From: Candidatus Zipacnadia bacterium
Lineage (GTDB): Bacteria > Armatimonadota > Zipacnadia > Zipacnadales > Zipacnadaceae
Assembly (NCBI GenBank): GCA_029821215.1
Contig: JALGTV010000109.1
Coordinates: 1 to 5,592 of the forward strand
Length of the DNA stretch: 5,592 nucleotides
Direction: 5' to 3'
This document shows positions 1-5,592 of this stretch, in pieces (positions within the stretch are counted from its first letter, which is position 1; every line of letters starts with the position of its first letter). A program made the position numbers and the translations under genes. The notes under the pieces are model-generated. The model was not told the DNA's origin. It saw nothing but the letters and a program-made list of their open reading frames with translations, and made no database searches.

Positions 1-317
1 ATACTGGCATGGCCACTGGGAAAGCCATCTTCAGCGTTCGGATCATCGGGACGAGACTGGTTGGTTATCTCCTTCACTAACAGGGTGGCCGCGCCGGTAG
101 CCAGCAGGGCGTCACCGGCCTGCCGGCCTACCTGCTCCTGCTCGTCATTACCGAACACTACCAGGCTGGTGGTAGTAAGCACCGGCACGGAAATACCTAT
201 GTGGGTAAGCGTATTAGCCACGTCACTGCTCAGGTCCGGCCGGGGTGCCGCGGATGCTGGCGTTCGGCACCAAATAGTCAATAGTGCCAGTATTGCTAAC
301 GCAATCCTTTGGCGCAT
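1..317 (-). CDS. PAP2-family phosphatase, exported, N-terminal part (gene runs off the window start)
   Basis: The visible 105 codons begin MRQRIALAILALLTIW, a short basic N-terminus and hydrophobic core that reads as a signal peptide or anchor ending near ASAA (about residue 24). Near the break the protein shows K-EITNQS-RP, an exact match to the first PAP2 motif KX6RP. PSGH follows as the second motif, shortly before the sequence ends. The third motif (SRX5HX3D) would lie beyond position 1. PAP2 enzymes remove phosphate from lipid phosphates such as phosphatidate or undecaprenyl pyrophosphate, or act as acid phosphatases on the outer face of the membrane. The substrate cannot be told here. 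The ATG at 317-315 was chosen because AGGAG at 328-324 lies six bases upstream. The gene follows the pilB tail by 37 bases on the same strand and is probably cotranscribed with it. Family assignment is firm; specificity is unknown. Confidence 0.88.
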   Translation of the reverse strand, partial: MRQRIALAILALLTIWCRTPASAAPRPDLSSDVANTLTHIGISVPVLTTTSLVVFGNDEQEQVGRQAGDALLATGAATLLVKEITNQSRPDDPNAEDGFPSGHAS

Positions 318-323
318 AGCATT

Positions 324-328
324 CTCCT
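324..328 (-). promoter_or_regulatory. Ribosome binding site of the PAP2 gene
   Basis: AGGAG on the minus strand, six bases before the ATG at 317. It fixes the start codon. Together with the 37-base gap to the end of the pilB tail it supports translation from a shared message. Confidence 0.7.
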
Positions 329-354
329 GTTATTGGATGCGCGGCTGACTGGCG

Positions 355-501
355 CTACAGCGTCTCAGGGCTAAACATCACATTGAGCACCTCCTGAGCG
401 GAGGTTTGACCCTGATGGACTTTGGTCAGGGCGTCGTAGCGTAGGCTCTTCATACCGGACTGCAGGGCCATCTTACGCAGTTGACTGGCGGTGGCTCCCT
501 C
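355..501 (-). pseudogene. pilB: Out-of-frame C-terminal tail of the PilB/GspE ATPase
   Basis: Read from 501 to the TAG at 357-355, this frame gives 48 residues with the typical end of a PilB/GspE ATPase: GATASQLRKMALQSGMKSL, then a segment with Leu, Lys and Val around KVHQG, then TSAQEVLNV. Family members end in this way, with a GM.(S/T)L segment followed by a G.T(S/T)xxEVL segment. The frame differs from that of the upstream ATPase, which reads through the junction near 500-502 and stops at 473. There is no start codon or ribosome binding site of its own, so this is the detached 3' end of the same gene, not a separate one. The coding pattern is intact right up to its normal stop, which implies that the disruption is recent or an assembly artefact. 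Confidence 0.82.
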
Positions 502-2071
502 GGGTATTGCGACAGTGGGAGCAGCCGGTGCCCCGATGAAATCTTATCTTCTCGGCCTGTTCAGCGGACAGACCTAAGGCGTCCAATTCCTGTTCGCTGG
601 GCGGGTAGACTTCCCGGCAGTGAGTACAAATCCGTCGCACCAGCCGTTGGGCCAGCACGCCCATCAGCGAAGAGGCAATGATGTAAGGAGGAATCCCCAA
701 ATCTACCAGACGAGTAGCGGCGCTGGGCGCATCATTAGTATGCAATGTGCTGAGGACCAGGTGACCAGTAAGCGAGGCCCGAAACGCCATCTGGGCTGTC
801 TCCAGGTCCCTAATTTCACCAATTAGGATCACGTCAGGGTCCTGGCGGAGAACATTGCGCAGGAACTCAGCGAAAGTCAAACCAATAGCCGGAAGGACCT
901 GCGTCTGGTTAAGCCCCTCAACTTCATATTCAATGGGGTCTTCAATGGTGGTGATATTCTTGGTTTCGTCGTTGATGGTGTGCAAGGCGGCATACAGCGT
1001 AGTGCTCTTCCCGCTGCCGGTGGGACCGGTGACCAATATCATTCCCTGGGGGCGAGTGACAAGGTGCTCAAATTCCTCTTGCATCTGGGGCAGGAATCCC
1101 AGTTGCTTCAGCGAGACGAACACGCGACTCTTATCCAGGATACGCAGCACTGCTTTCTCTCCCCAAAAAGTGGGCAGAGTAGAGACGCGCAGGTCAATGG
1201 GGCGGTCATTGATGATGGTATCGAACCGCCCCCCCTGGGGGAGGCGGGTCTCGGCGATATCTTCCCCGGCCAGAATCTTGATGCGGGAGAGGACATAGCG
1301 GTGCATATCTTTGCGCAGGCTGGTCGCAGTCATAAGCTGGCCGTCCACCCGATAGCGCACCTGCATGCGGTCGGCCCGCGGCTCAATGTGGATATCGGAA
1401 GCCCGCATGTTCACTGCATCGCTAATAATAGTCTCTACCACCCGCACCACGGGGGCATCGTCGAGCATGCTCATCATCGCGCGGTCCACCCCAGCGGCCG
1501 TTTCCGTATCGGTGACCGTAGCCGAGATATCCTTTACCTGTTCACTGACCATAGCCTGGGCTCGGGCTTGGGCCGAATAGTAGGTTTCAATGGCTTCTAT
1601 AATCTCCGCCTCGGCTATCTCCACTGGTTCGACTCGCCGACCGGTACGAGCGCGAATCGCGTCAATCGCCAGTACATTAGTCTCATCAGCCATGGCCACC
1701 AGAATGCGCTCCTGGCTAATCTGCAGAGGCAACACGCAGTATTCTTCGGCCAGGGAGCGGGGAATGCTGCGCAACGCGTCCGGTTCAATATCATAGGAGG
1801 CCAAAGCAGCCTTGTCGCTGCCCGGTGAGGCGGAGGTGGCGGAAACTGTTTCCTCCGGTTGTGTATGTCCGGCCTCGGCGGCCAACTGGTCAGCACCTTC
1901 CATAGCCTGGGCTATTTCACTGGCTGATACATAACCCAGCGCCAGTAGACTCTGTACCAGCGTGGTGCCGTCAGCCTTGGCCTGCTGGCGGGCTTCCTCG
2001 GCCTGGTCGCCGCTTATTATACCCTTATCTATCAATATTTGGGCCAGAGCTTGGTCATCCATCCCAGCCAT
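473..2071 (-). CDS. pilB: Type IV pilus assembly / type II secretion ATPase (PilB/GspE family), frameshifted near the C-terminus
   Basis: A hexameric cytoplasmic ATPase that drives pilus extension or pseudopilus assembly. Of the 532 readable residues, 1-60 form a helical MshEN-like half and about 90-165 a second N-terminal domain (IPRSLAEEYCVLPL onward). A linker follows. The catalytic region carries SDIHIEPR (225-232), Walker A GPTGSGKST (349-357), Asp box TTIEDPIEYE (374-382 area), Walker B with DPDVILIGEIRD (411-422) and His box TGHLVLSTLHTND (435-447). The zinc-binding cysteines are in CTHC (482, 485) and CSHC (517, 520). After CRNT the family sequence is lost and a short nonsense tail leads to TAA at 475-473. 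The true tail resumes in another frame at 501. The ATG at 2071 has GGAGGGAG 6-9 bases upstream; a second in-frame ATG at 2062 is less well placed. PilB and GspE cannot be separated firmly; the two-part MshEN-like N-terminus favours PilB/MshE. No pilT or pilC lies in the window. ATPase assignment is near certain; whether the product is functional is doubtful. Confidence 0.93.
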   Translation of the reverse strand: MAGMDDQALAQILIDKGIISGDQAEEARQQAKADGTTLVQSLLALGYVSASEIAQAMEGADQLAAEAGHTQPEETVSATSASPGSDKAALASYDIEPDALRSIPRSLAEEYCVLPLQISQERILVAMADETNVLAIDAIRARTGRRVEPVEIAEAEIIEAIETYYSAQARAQAMVSEQVKDISATVTDTETAAGVDRAMMSMLDDAPVVRVVETIISDAVNMRASDIHIEPRADRMQVRYRVDGQLMTATSLRKDMHRYVLSRIKILAGEDIAETRLPQGGRFDTIINDRPIDLRVSTLPTFWGEKAVLRILDKSRVFVSLKQLGFLPQMQEEFEHLVTRPQGMILVTGPTGSGKSTTLYAALHTINDETKNITTIEDPIEYEVEGLNQTQVLPAIGLTFAEFLRNVLRQDPDVILIGEIRDLETAQMAFRASLTGHLVLSTLHTNDAPSAATRLVDLGIPPYIIASSLMGVLAQRLVRRICTHCREVYPPSEQELDALGLSAEQAEKIRFHRGTGCSHCRNTRGSHRQSTA

Positions 2072-2077
2072 AGCTGT

Positions 2078-2085
2078 CTCCCTCC
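2078..2085 (-). promoter_or_regulatory. Ribosome binding site of pilB
   Basis: GGAGGGAG on the minus strand ends six bases before the ATG at 2071. It is a strong Shine-Dalgarno sequence and favours that start over the in-frame ATG at 2062. Confidence 0.75.
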
Positions 2086-2162
2086 GTCGGTGGCGGTAAC
2101 CCTATCAGATGCCTATTCTTCTTATTGCCACTCATTATTCACCAGCCAATTACTATTACCTC

Positions 2163-2219
2163 TCACCAAACGGCAAGCCCACCGATTCCCGCTATGCCGG
2201 TAATCGCTCCTATCAGCAT
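2163..2219 (-). CDS. Possible 18-residue hydrophobic leader peptide upstream of pilB
   Basis: The minus strand reads ATG at 2219, then 17 sense codons and TGA at 2165-2163, giving MLIGAITGIAGIGGLAVW. The peptide is hydrophobic and glycine-rich, with GxxxG-like spacing that would suit a small membrane helix. It sits in the presumed leader of pilB, about 90 bases before that start. No Shine-Dalgarno sequence precedes it, and the frame stays open upstream without a convincing start, so chance is a real alternative. No homologue is recognised. Confidence 0.18.
   Translation of the reverse strand: MLIGAITGIAGIGGLAVW
2171..2199. other. Imperfect hairpin in the divergent intergenic region
   Basis: CGGCAAGC (2171-2178) can pair with GCTATGCCG (2191-2199), forming eight base pairs with a single bulged A at 2194 and a 12-base loop. 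There is no T-run on either side, so it is not a typical terminator. In a pilB transcript it would fold in the leader and overlap the 18-codon ORF. The role is unknown. Confidence 0.25.
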
Positions 2220-2222
2220 TGC

Positions 2223-2249
2223 AGTATCACAGAATTGTTCTGTTGTCAA
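2223..2249 (-). promoter_or_regulatory. Candidate promoter of pilB with a dyad in the spacer
   Basis: On the minus strand TTGACA (2249-2244) is a perfect sigma-70 type -35 box. The best -10 matches are GATACT (2228-2223, four of six, but only a 15-base spacer) or TGATACTGC, which would be an extended -10 of the TGn kind with a 17-base spacer and a poor hexamer. The spacer is filled by a perfect inverted repeat, described separately. The weak -10 keeps the call tentative. A start here would give a leader of about 150 bases before pilB. Confidence 0.35.
2229..2243. promoter_or_regulatory. Perfect 15-base dyad, candidate operator
   Basis: ACAGAA-TTG-TTCTGT has two perfect 6-base arms around a 3-base centre. 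It lies directly against the TTGACA box facing pilB, where a bound repressor would block polymerase. It resembles no operator I can name with confidence: it lacks the GAAC-N4-GTTC and CTGT-N8-ACAG layouts of LexA boxes. Confidence 0.35.
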
Positions 2250-2290
2250 GGAGGGATTCCAAGAAAGGACGGCGAAATAGAAACTACAGG

Positions 2291-2319
2291 TAGTTATACT
2301 ACATAGAAAGGGGGATAAT
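2291..2319 (+). promoter_or_regulatory. Candidate promoter of the 690-residue exported protein gene
   Basis: TAGTTA (2291-2296, three of six to TTGACA), a 17-base spacer and GATAAT (2314-2319, five of six to TATAAT) form a plausible sigma-70 type promoter. It would start transcription near 2326, giving a leader of about 60 bases before the ATG at 2389. Both boxes are overlapped by dyads: GTAGT-TAT-ACTAC (2290-2302) on the -35 and the 10-base palindrome GATAATTATC (2314-2323) on the -10. The dyad centres lie about 22 bases apart, close to two helical turns. Confidence 0.4.
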
Positions 2320-2371
2320 TATCTAAGAGAAAGTACCTATGCCGGCAGGTTCATGGTAGTACCAATCTTAG

Positions 2372-2380
2372 AAAGGGGAA
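2372..2380 (+). promoter_or_regulatory. Ribosome binding site deciding the start at 2389
   Basis: AAAGGGGAA at 2372-2380 lies 8-10 bases before the ATG at 2389. The in-frame ATG at 2353 has only a weak GGCAGG upstream and would put twelve extra residues, including charged ones, ahead of the signal peptide. The site therefore favours 2389. Confidence 0.55.
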
Positions 2381-2388
2381 GACCGAAA

Positions 2389-4461
2389 ATGAATAGACTG
2401 ATACGGCTAACTATAGTTGGGTTGTTGGTTTTGCTGGTAGTGGTAGGAGCAGGGGCAGCGCAACGGGTATTGCGGGCACCCAAGCCGCTGATCATGAAGC
2501 CCCAGCCAACATTAAGGTTGCAACTGTCGGCTCTGCAGCGTTCGCAGGAGTTCGGGCAGGTGCTATCTGAGCACAAAGTCGCGGGCGACAAGCAGACTGA
2601 GTGTATCCAGCAGTTCCGTAATCTGCCGGGTGATCTGCAAGAAAGCCTGCTGACGGCGATGAGTCCCAAATGGGCTGAACGTATCGCTTTGCCTACCGCT
2701 ACGCTGCCAGTGGTCAAGGCTATAGAGATCATCAGGCGGGGGCCGATTCTGCGTCTGCACCTAAGGATCACTGACTTCTGGCCTGACGAGGGTTCTCCCG
2801 ACTGTTGGGCCTATGCCTTCGGGATCCTGCTCAACGATGACTGCCAGATATACTTTGATGGCAGTCCCGTAGAAACTCACTATCTGGGCTGGGGTGTAGA
2901 GTTCTTCCCCAACTCACTTGCATTTCGCGTGCCAGCCGGCGCAAGTTTGGGTACCGAGCATGATGTGTATGTCCATAATACCGCGACCGGGAAGGACAGC
3001 GCCACCAAACAGTATCGGATAATTGCGCCCCGTGGCTATCGGGGCTACTGGGGTTGGAAGTTCTCCAACTTCAGTCGGCCCACCATTGCTTGGCACCTAT
3101 TCCGGGATTTCTTTGGGGCGGCTGCGGTGGAGAATCCTGATGGCAGCCCCAAGCCGGCGGCTGAAGCATGGTATCACTCTCGTTATAAGGGTGTCGGCGG
3201 TGGGGGTAACTGTTACGGGATGAGCGTTTCCAGCCTGCGGGGGTACAACGATGACATAAGCACCTACCATCATGCATGGTTTGCCAATCCGGCCAACCAT
3301 CAAAACTTTGTCTGGCAGTACCCGTGGTGCACCGAGACCCGGGAGAGTGTTCAGGAGGACCAGGGCGGACAGCTCAGCCTGGAGATAGCTACCTATATCA
3401 ACAATTATTACAACACCCAATCGCACCGAGATGTCTGGAATCGCGTGCAGTCAAACCTCCTGCCCACCCGCCCGGTGTTGGGTATGTGGAGCGGCACTGG
3501 AGGACACGCGGTGGTATGCTATGGGACACATGTTAGCGGTGACGACCACCAAATCCGCTTGTACGACAATAACAATCCATACTCAGAGACAGAAACTGGG
3601 GCCCACGATCCCAACGTAGCCCATGTGGCTTGGGGGGCCAACACCTTCAGCTACGGAGGTTACTCCAAGGCCATCTGCTTGACTTACGCCGAGTGCATCA
3701 CCCCGCCGCATCTGCCCACCGAGGCAGTAGGGGGCTTGGGCGCGGAGACGGCTATCGCTGTAGTCGGGGCTGATACCGAACTTCGGCAGATTACTGACGA
3801 AGATGGTCACACTTTCTTCAATGCCGACGGTACGATTAACGAAAACCCGGCGACCCGCATCCCCTTCTCTATGAAGTTCATTCCGCTAACCGGCGGGCCG
3901 GTGCCCCCGGACGCCCCCCAGACCTTTATCTTCACTCACGCAGCGGGTAAGAGTCTGAGCTTCAACTTGCAGGGTGCGCAGTCCAAGGTGTTCCATTTGT
4001 TTATGCCTGGCTCGGTCTTCGTGGCCGAGGGAACCGGCACCGGCCAGGTCCAGGTGCGCAATATCGCGCAGAGCAACCGTTCGCTAATATTGCTCAACCC
4101 CAGCACCTTCCAGCCGACGCGACTGGAAATAATCAAATCGCTGGCGATTGGCGACCGGGTGTTCGAGTTACAGAACCTGCGTAACCTGGGCACTGAGAAG
4201 CTGCAGCTAATTCCAGCCGCCGATGGATCCTCACTCCAAGTCATCGGCCAACAGGGCGCTGAGTTCGATATGATCCTCCAGGGCCCGCGAGGGCAAGGTA
4301 TGCACCAGGGTAGTTTCCTCAACATTGGCCTGCAGGCGGGCACCAAAGCCATCCTGCAGCCTACTCAATGGGGCAATCTATCTCAGGGTAGCCTTGACCT
4401 GCAACTGCGCAACCTGCAGAACAATCAACTCCAGCAGCGCCTGAAGATCAAGGGGCGGTAG
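2389..4461 (+). CDS. Exported protein with papain-like cysteine peptidase motifs, family not recognised
   Basis: The 690-residue product (702 if started at 2353) begins MNRLIRLTIVGLLVLLVVVG, a clear signal peptide with likely cleavage near AGAA (about 22-25). Residues about 120-210 look like a beta-sandwich (Ig/IPT-like) ending in ATKQYRIIAPRGYRG. Next comes an aromatic segment, WGWKFSNFSRPTIAW. The central part carries GGGNCYGMSVSSL with Cys275, GGHAVVCYG with His373, and YDNNNP with Asp393 and Asn394-396. That order and spacing (Cys in GNCxGMS, His in GHAV, then Asp/Asn after a beta strand) fits papain-like or C39-like cysteine peptidases. Residues 440-690 are rich in short alternating hydrophobic strands and suggest one or two further beta domains; no anchor or sorting signal shows at the KIKGR end. 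Activity is inferred only: it may be a protease, a related acyltransferase, or an inactive binder. It stands alone between its own promoter region and a terminator hairpin. Confidence 0.85.
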   Translation: MNRLIRLTIVGLLVLLVVVGAGAAQRVLRAPKPLIMKPQPTLRLQLSALQRSQEFGQVLSEHKVAGDKQTECIQQFRNLPGDLQESLLTAMSPKWAERIALPTATLPVVKAIEIIRRGPILRLHLRITDFWPDEGSPDCWAYAFGILLNDDCQIYFDGSPVETHYLGWGVEFFPNSLAFRVPAGASLGTEHDVYVHNTATGKDSATKQYRIIAPRGYRGYWGWKFSNFSRPTIAWHLFRDFFGAAAVENPDGSPKPAAEAWYHSRYKGVGGGGNCYGMSVSSLRGYNDDISTYHHAWFANPANHQNFVWQYPWCTETRESVQEDQGGQLSLEIATYINNYYNTQSHRDVWNRVQSNLLPTRPVLGMWSGTGGHAVVCYGTHVSGDDHQIRLYDNNNPYSETETGAHDPNVAHVAWGANTFSYGGYSKAICLTYAECITPPHLPTEAVGGLGAETAIAVVGADTELRQITDEDGHTFFNADGTINENPATRIPFSMKFIPLTGGPVPPDAPQTFIFTHAAGKSLSFNLQGAQSKVFHLFMPGSVFVAEGTGTGQVQVRNIAQSNRSLILLNPSTFQPTRLEIIKSLAIGDRVFELQNLRNLGTEKLQLIPAADGSSLQVIGQQGAEFDMILQGPRGQGMHQGSFLNIGLQAGTKAILQPTQWGNLSQGSLDLQLRNLQNNQLQQRLKIKGR

Positions 4462-4493
4462 CAGGTCAAAGACTCGGCTAAGGTAGTATCCCC

Positions 4494-4519
4494 GGAGCCG
4501 CCTGTTACAGGGCGGCTCC
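4494..4519 (+). terminator. Rho-independent terminator-like hairpin
   Basis: GGAGCCGCC (4494-4502) and GGCGGCTCC (4511-4519) form a perfect, GC-rich 9-base-pair stem with an 8-base loop, starting 32 bases after the stop of the exported protein gene. The following stretch, TCTCATTGTTATTT, is T-rich but not a pure T-run. It probably ends that transcript and insulates the permease gene. Confidence 0.65.
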
Positions 4520-4624
4520 TCTCATTGTTATTTGGCTCAGGCAGGAAAATGTGGCAGCAGGGAGTAATATAGATACAGGCGAAGGAACCATTAGCTTCCA
4601 CTATCAGTCTGGGCACATACTAAC

Positions 4625-5592
4625 GTGAAAATAGTTGATAGATACATCCTTAAGGAAATACTGGGGCCATTTGCGGTCGGCATCCTGACCTTTGTGGTAC
4701 TCATTACCGGCCACATCCTGTTCACCGTTGTCCAGGTTATCGTTGAGCACGGTGTGTCACTTCCCAATGTCGCCAAGTTTCTGATGTTGCAGGTGCCCCG
4801 CGCCACGGTACTGGCTCTGCCAATATCCACACTGCTGGCCTGCTCGTTGGGCCTTAACCGGTTGGCCTCCGAAAACGAACTGACCGCCTTCCGCAGTGGT
4901 GGCACCAGTCTGCTGCGGCTGGTCGTGCCGGCCCTATTACTGGGAGCCGGCGCCTCAGTCCTTGGTCTGATGTTCAGCGAATATCTGGTGCCGTGGGCCG
5001 ACCGGGAGGCCGAGCAGATGCTCCACCAGATTGTACTCAGCCAACGTAGCCTCGCCTTCCGCCCCGGCAAATTCACCAGCGCCGGGCCTAATCTGCACTT
5101 TTTTGTCCAGGACGTAGATACCCGCCGCGATCAACTTAAGGGAGTGCATGTATTCCGTGTTCAACCTCGGGATTTGCCCCTGAGCTTCAAAGCTGACCAG
5201 GCCAGCTTTACTGCTCACGGCCTGGAGACCACTGAAGCCTGCTTCTACCACCTCGATAAAGAGGGTAATCTGACCTGGGGGCCCGCCCAGGGCGTCAGCA
5301 TTGATCTCCAGGAGGCCTTGACAATGTCGTCGGGACAGGTAGAAACACTGCAGAATATGAAAATCAGCCAATTGTTGGCCCAATCGCGGCGGATGGAACA
5401 GCAGCATCCGGGTCAAGGTCGTCGGTACAGAGTGGAACTGCACTGGCGGCTGGCCCTGGCCGCCTCCTGCCTGGTGTTCGCTCTGCTGGCCGCTCCCATT
5501 GCCCTGCGGTTCGGCGAAGGCCAGAGCCTGGTGGGGGTGCTGATGACCCTGATAATCGCTTTCGTCTATTATGTGCTTATGCTATGGCTGCG
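4625..5592 (+). CDS. LptF/LptG-family LPS export permease, N-terminal part (gene runs off the window end)
   Basis: The 322 visible codons begin (M)KIVDRYILKEILGPFAVGI, the usual opening of LptF/LptG (YjgP/YjgQ) permeases. These inner-membrane subunits work with the LptB ATPase to extract lipopolysaccharide and pass it to LptC and LptA. Hydrophobic segments lie at about 13-38, 52-77 and 95-117. They are followed by a periplasmic domain (about 120-270, beta-jellyroll in the family) and segments at about 272-293 and 301-322. The phrase LPISTLLACSLGLNRLASENELTAFRSGG (62-93 region) is diagnostic: a Pro-containing helix, then xRLxxExELxxxRxxG. Relatives have about 350-390 residues, so the final helix is missing. 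GTG at 4625 is the only reasonable start, because the frame has a stop at 4592-4594 and no ATG, GTG or TTG between. No good Shine-Dalgarno sequence precedes it. LptF and LptG cannot be separated on this evidence. Confidence 0.9.
   Translation, partial: MKIVDRYILKEILGPFAVGILTFVVLITGHILFTVVQVIVEHGVSLPNVAKFLMLQVPRATVLALPISTLLACSLGLNRLASENELTAFRSGGTSLLRLVVPALLLGAGASVLGLMFSEYLVPWADREAEQMLHQIVLSQRSLAFRPGKFTSAGPNLHFFVQDVDTRRDQLKGVHVFRVQPRDLPLSFKADQASFTAHGLETTEACFYHLDKEGNLTWGPAQGVSIDLQEALTMSSGQVETLQNMKISQLLAQSRRMEQQHPGQGRRYRVELHWRLALAASCLVFALLAAPIALRFGEGQSLVGVLMTLIIAFVYYVLMLWL

Noticed and set aside
61..348. Plus-strand 95-codon open frame at the left edge
   Set aside because: Antisense to the PAP2 gene, whose signal peptide, KX6RP and PSGH motifs and ribosome binding site identify the real coding strand.
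473..510. Programmed ribosomal frameshift as the explanation for the broken pilB
   Set aside because: A frameshift alone would not restore the missing GYRGR block, and no slippery heptamer or downstream pseudoknot is apparent at the junction.
980..1828. Long plus-strand open frame (282 codons) opposite pilB
   Set aside because: It lies wholly antisense to the conserved ATPase, including the Walker A region, has no recognisable domain or membrane pattern, and follows from the codon bias of the real gene.
2229..2243. LexA (SOS) box
   Set aside because: The half-site spacing does not match the GAAC-N4-GTTC or CTGT-N8-ACAG layouts.
2109..2306. Plus-strand 65-codon open frame in the divergent intergenic region
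   Set aside because: No ribosome binding site, low-complexity composition without protein-like pattern, and it overlaps the promoter and dyad elements of both flanking genes.
4591..5443. Two overlapping minus-strand open frames opposite the permease
   Set aside because: They mirror the clearly conserved LptF/G coding sequence and show no family features of their own.

Overview
The window looks like bacterial chromosome of moderate GC content. It holds two transcription units pointing away from a shared intergenic region, followed by the start of a third unit. An LptF/LptG-family lipopolysaccharide-transport permease and a type IV pilus/type II secretion ATPase point to a diderm bacterium. 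The sequence alone does not settle the phylum. I see no transposase, integrase, phage gene, CRISPR array, tRNA or rRNA.

Left part, minus strand (about 1-2071): a PilB/GspE-type secretion ATPase starts at 2071. Its reading frame stops at 473, inside the zinc-binding C-terminal region. The genuine C-terminal tail of the family is still readable in another frame from 501 to 355. The conserved TG(Y/F)RGR segment that should lie between them is missing, so the gene has an out-of-frame internal deletion, either a real mutation or an assembly error. After 37 bases comes the start of a secreted PAP2-family phosphatase, cut by the window edge after the first two of its three catalytic motifs.

Middle (2072-2388): a divergent intergenic region with several short perfect dyads, a TTGACA box facing pilB, a candidate promoter facing right, and a possible 18-codon hydrophobic leader ORF.

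Right part, plus strand: from 2389 a 690-residue exported protein of unrecognised family. It carries Cys, His and Asp/Asn motifs typical of a papain-like cysteine peptidase fold, followed by a long beta-rich C-terminal region. A strong hairpin terminator follows at 4494-4519. From 4625, with a GTG start, runs an LptF/LptG-type permease truncated by the window end.

All four products act at or across the cell envelope: pilus or secretion motor, lipid or undecaprenyl phosphatase, secreted protease-like protein, and LPS exporter subunit. They do not form one recognisable pathway. The most notable points are the broken ATPase gene, its lone position next to PAP2 without pilT or pilC, its degenerate MshEN motif, and the uncharacterised protease-like exported protein.
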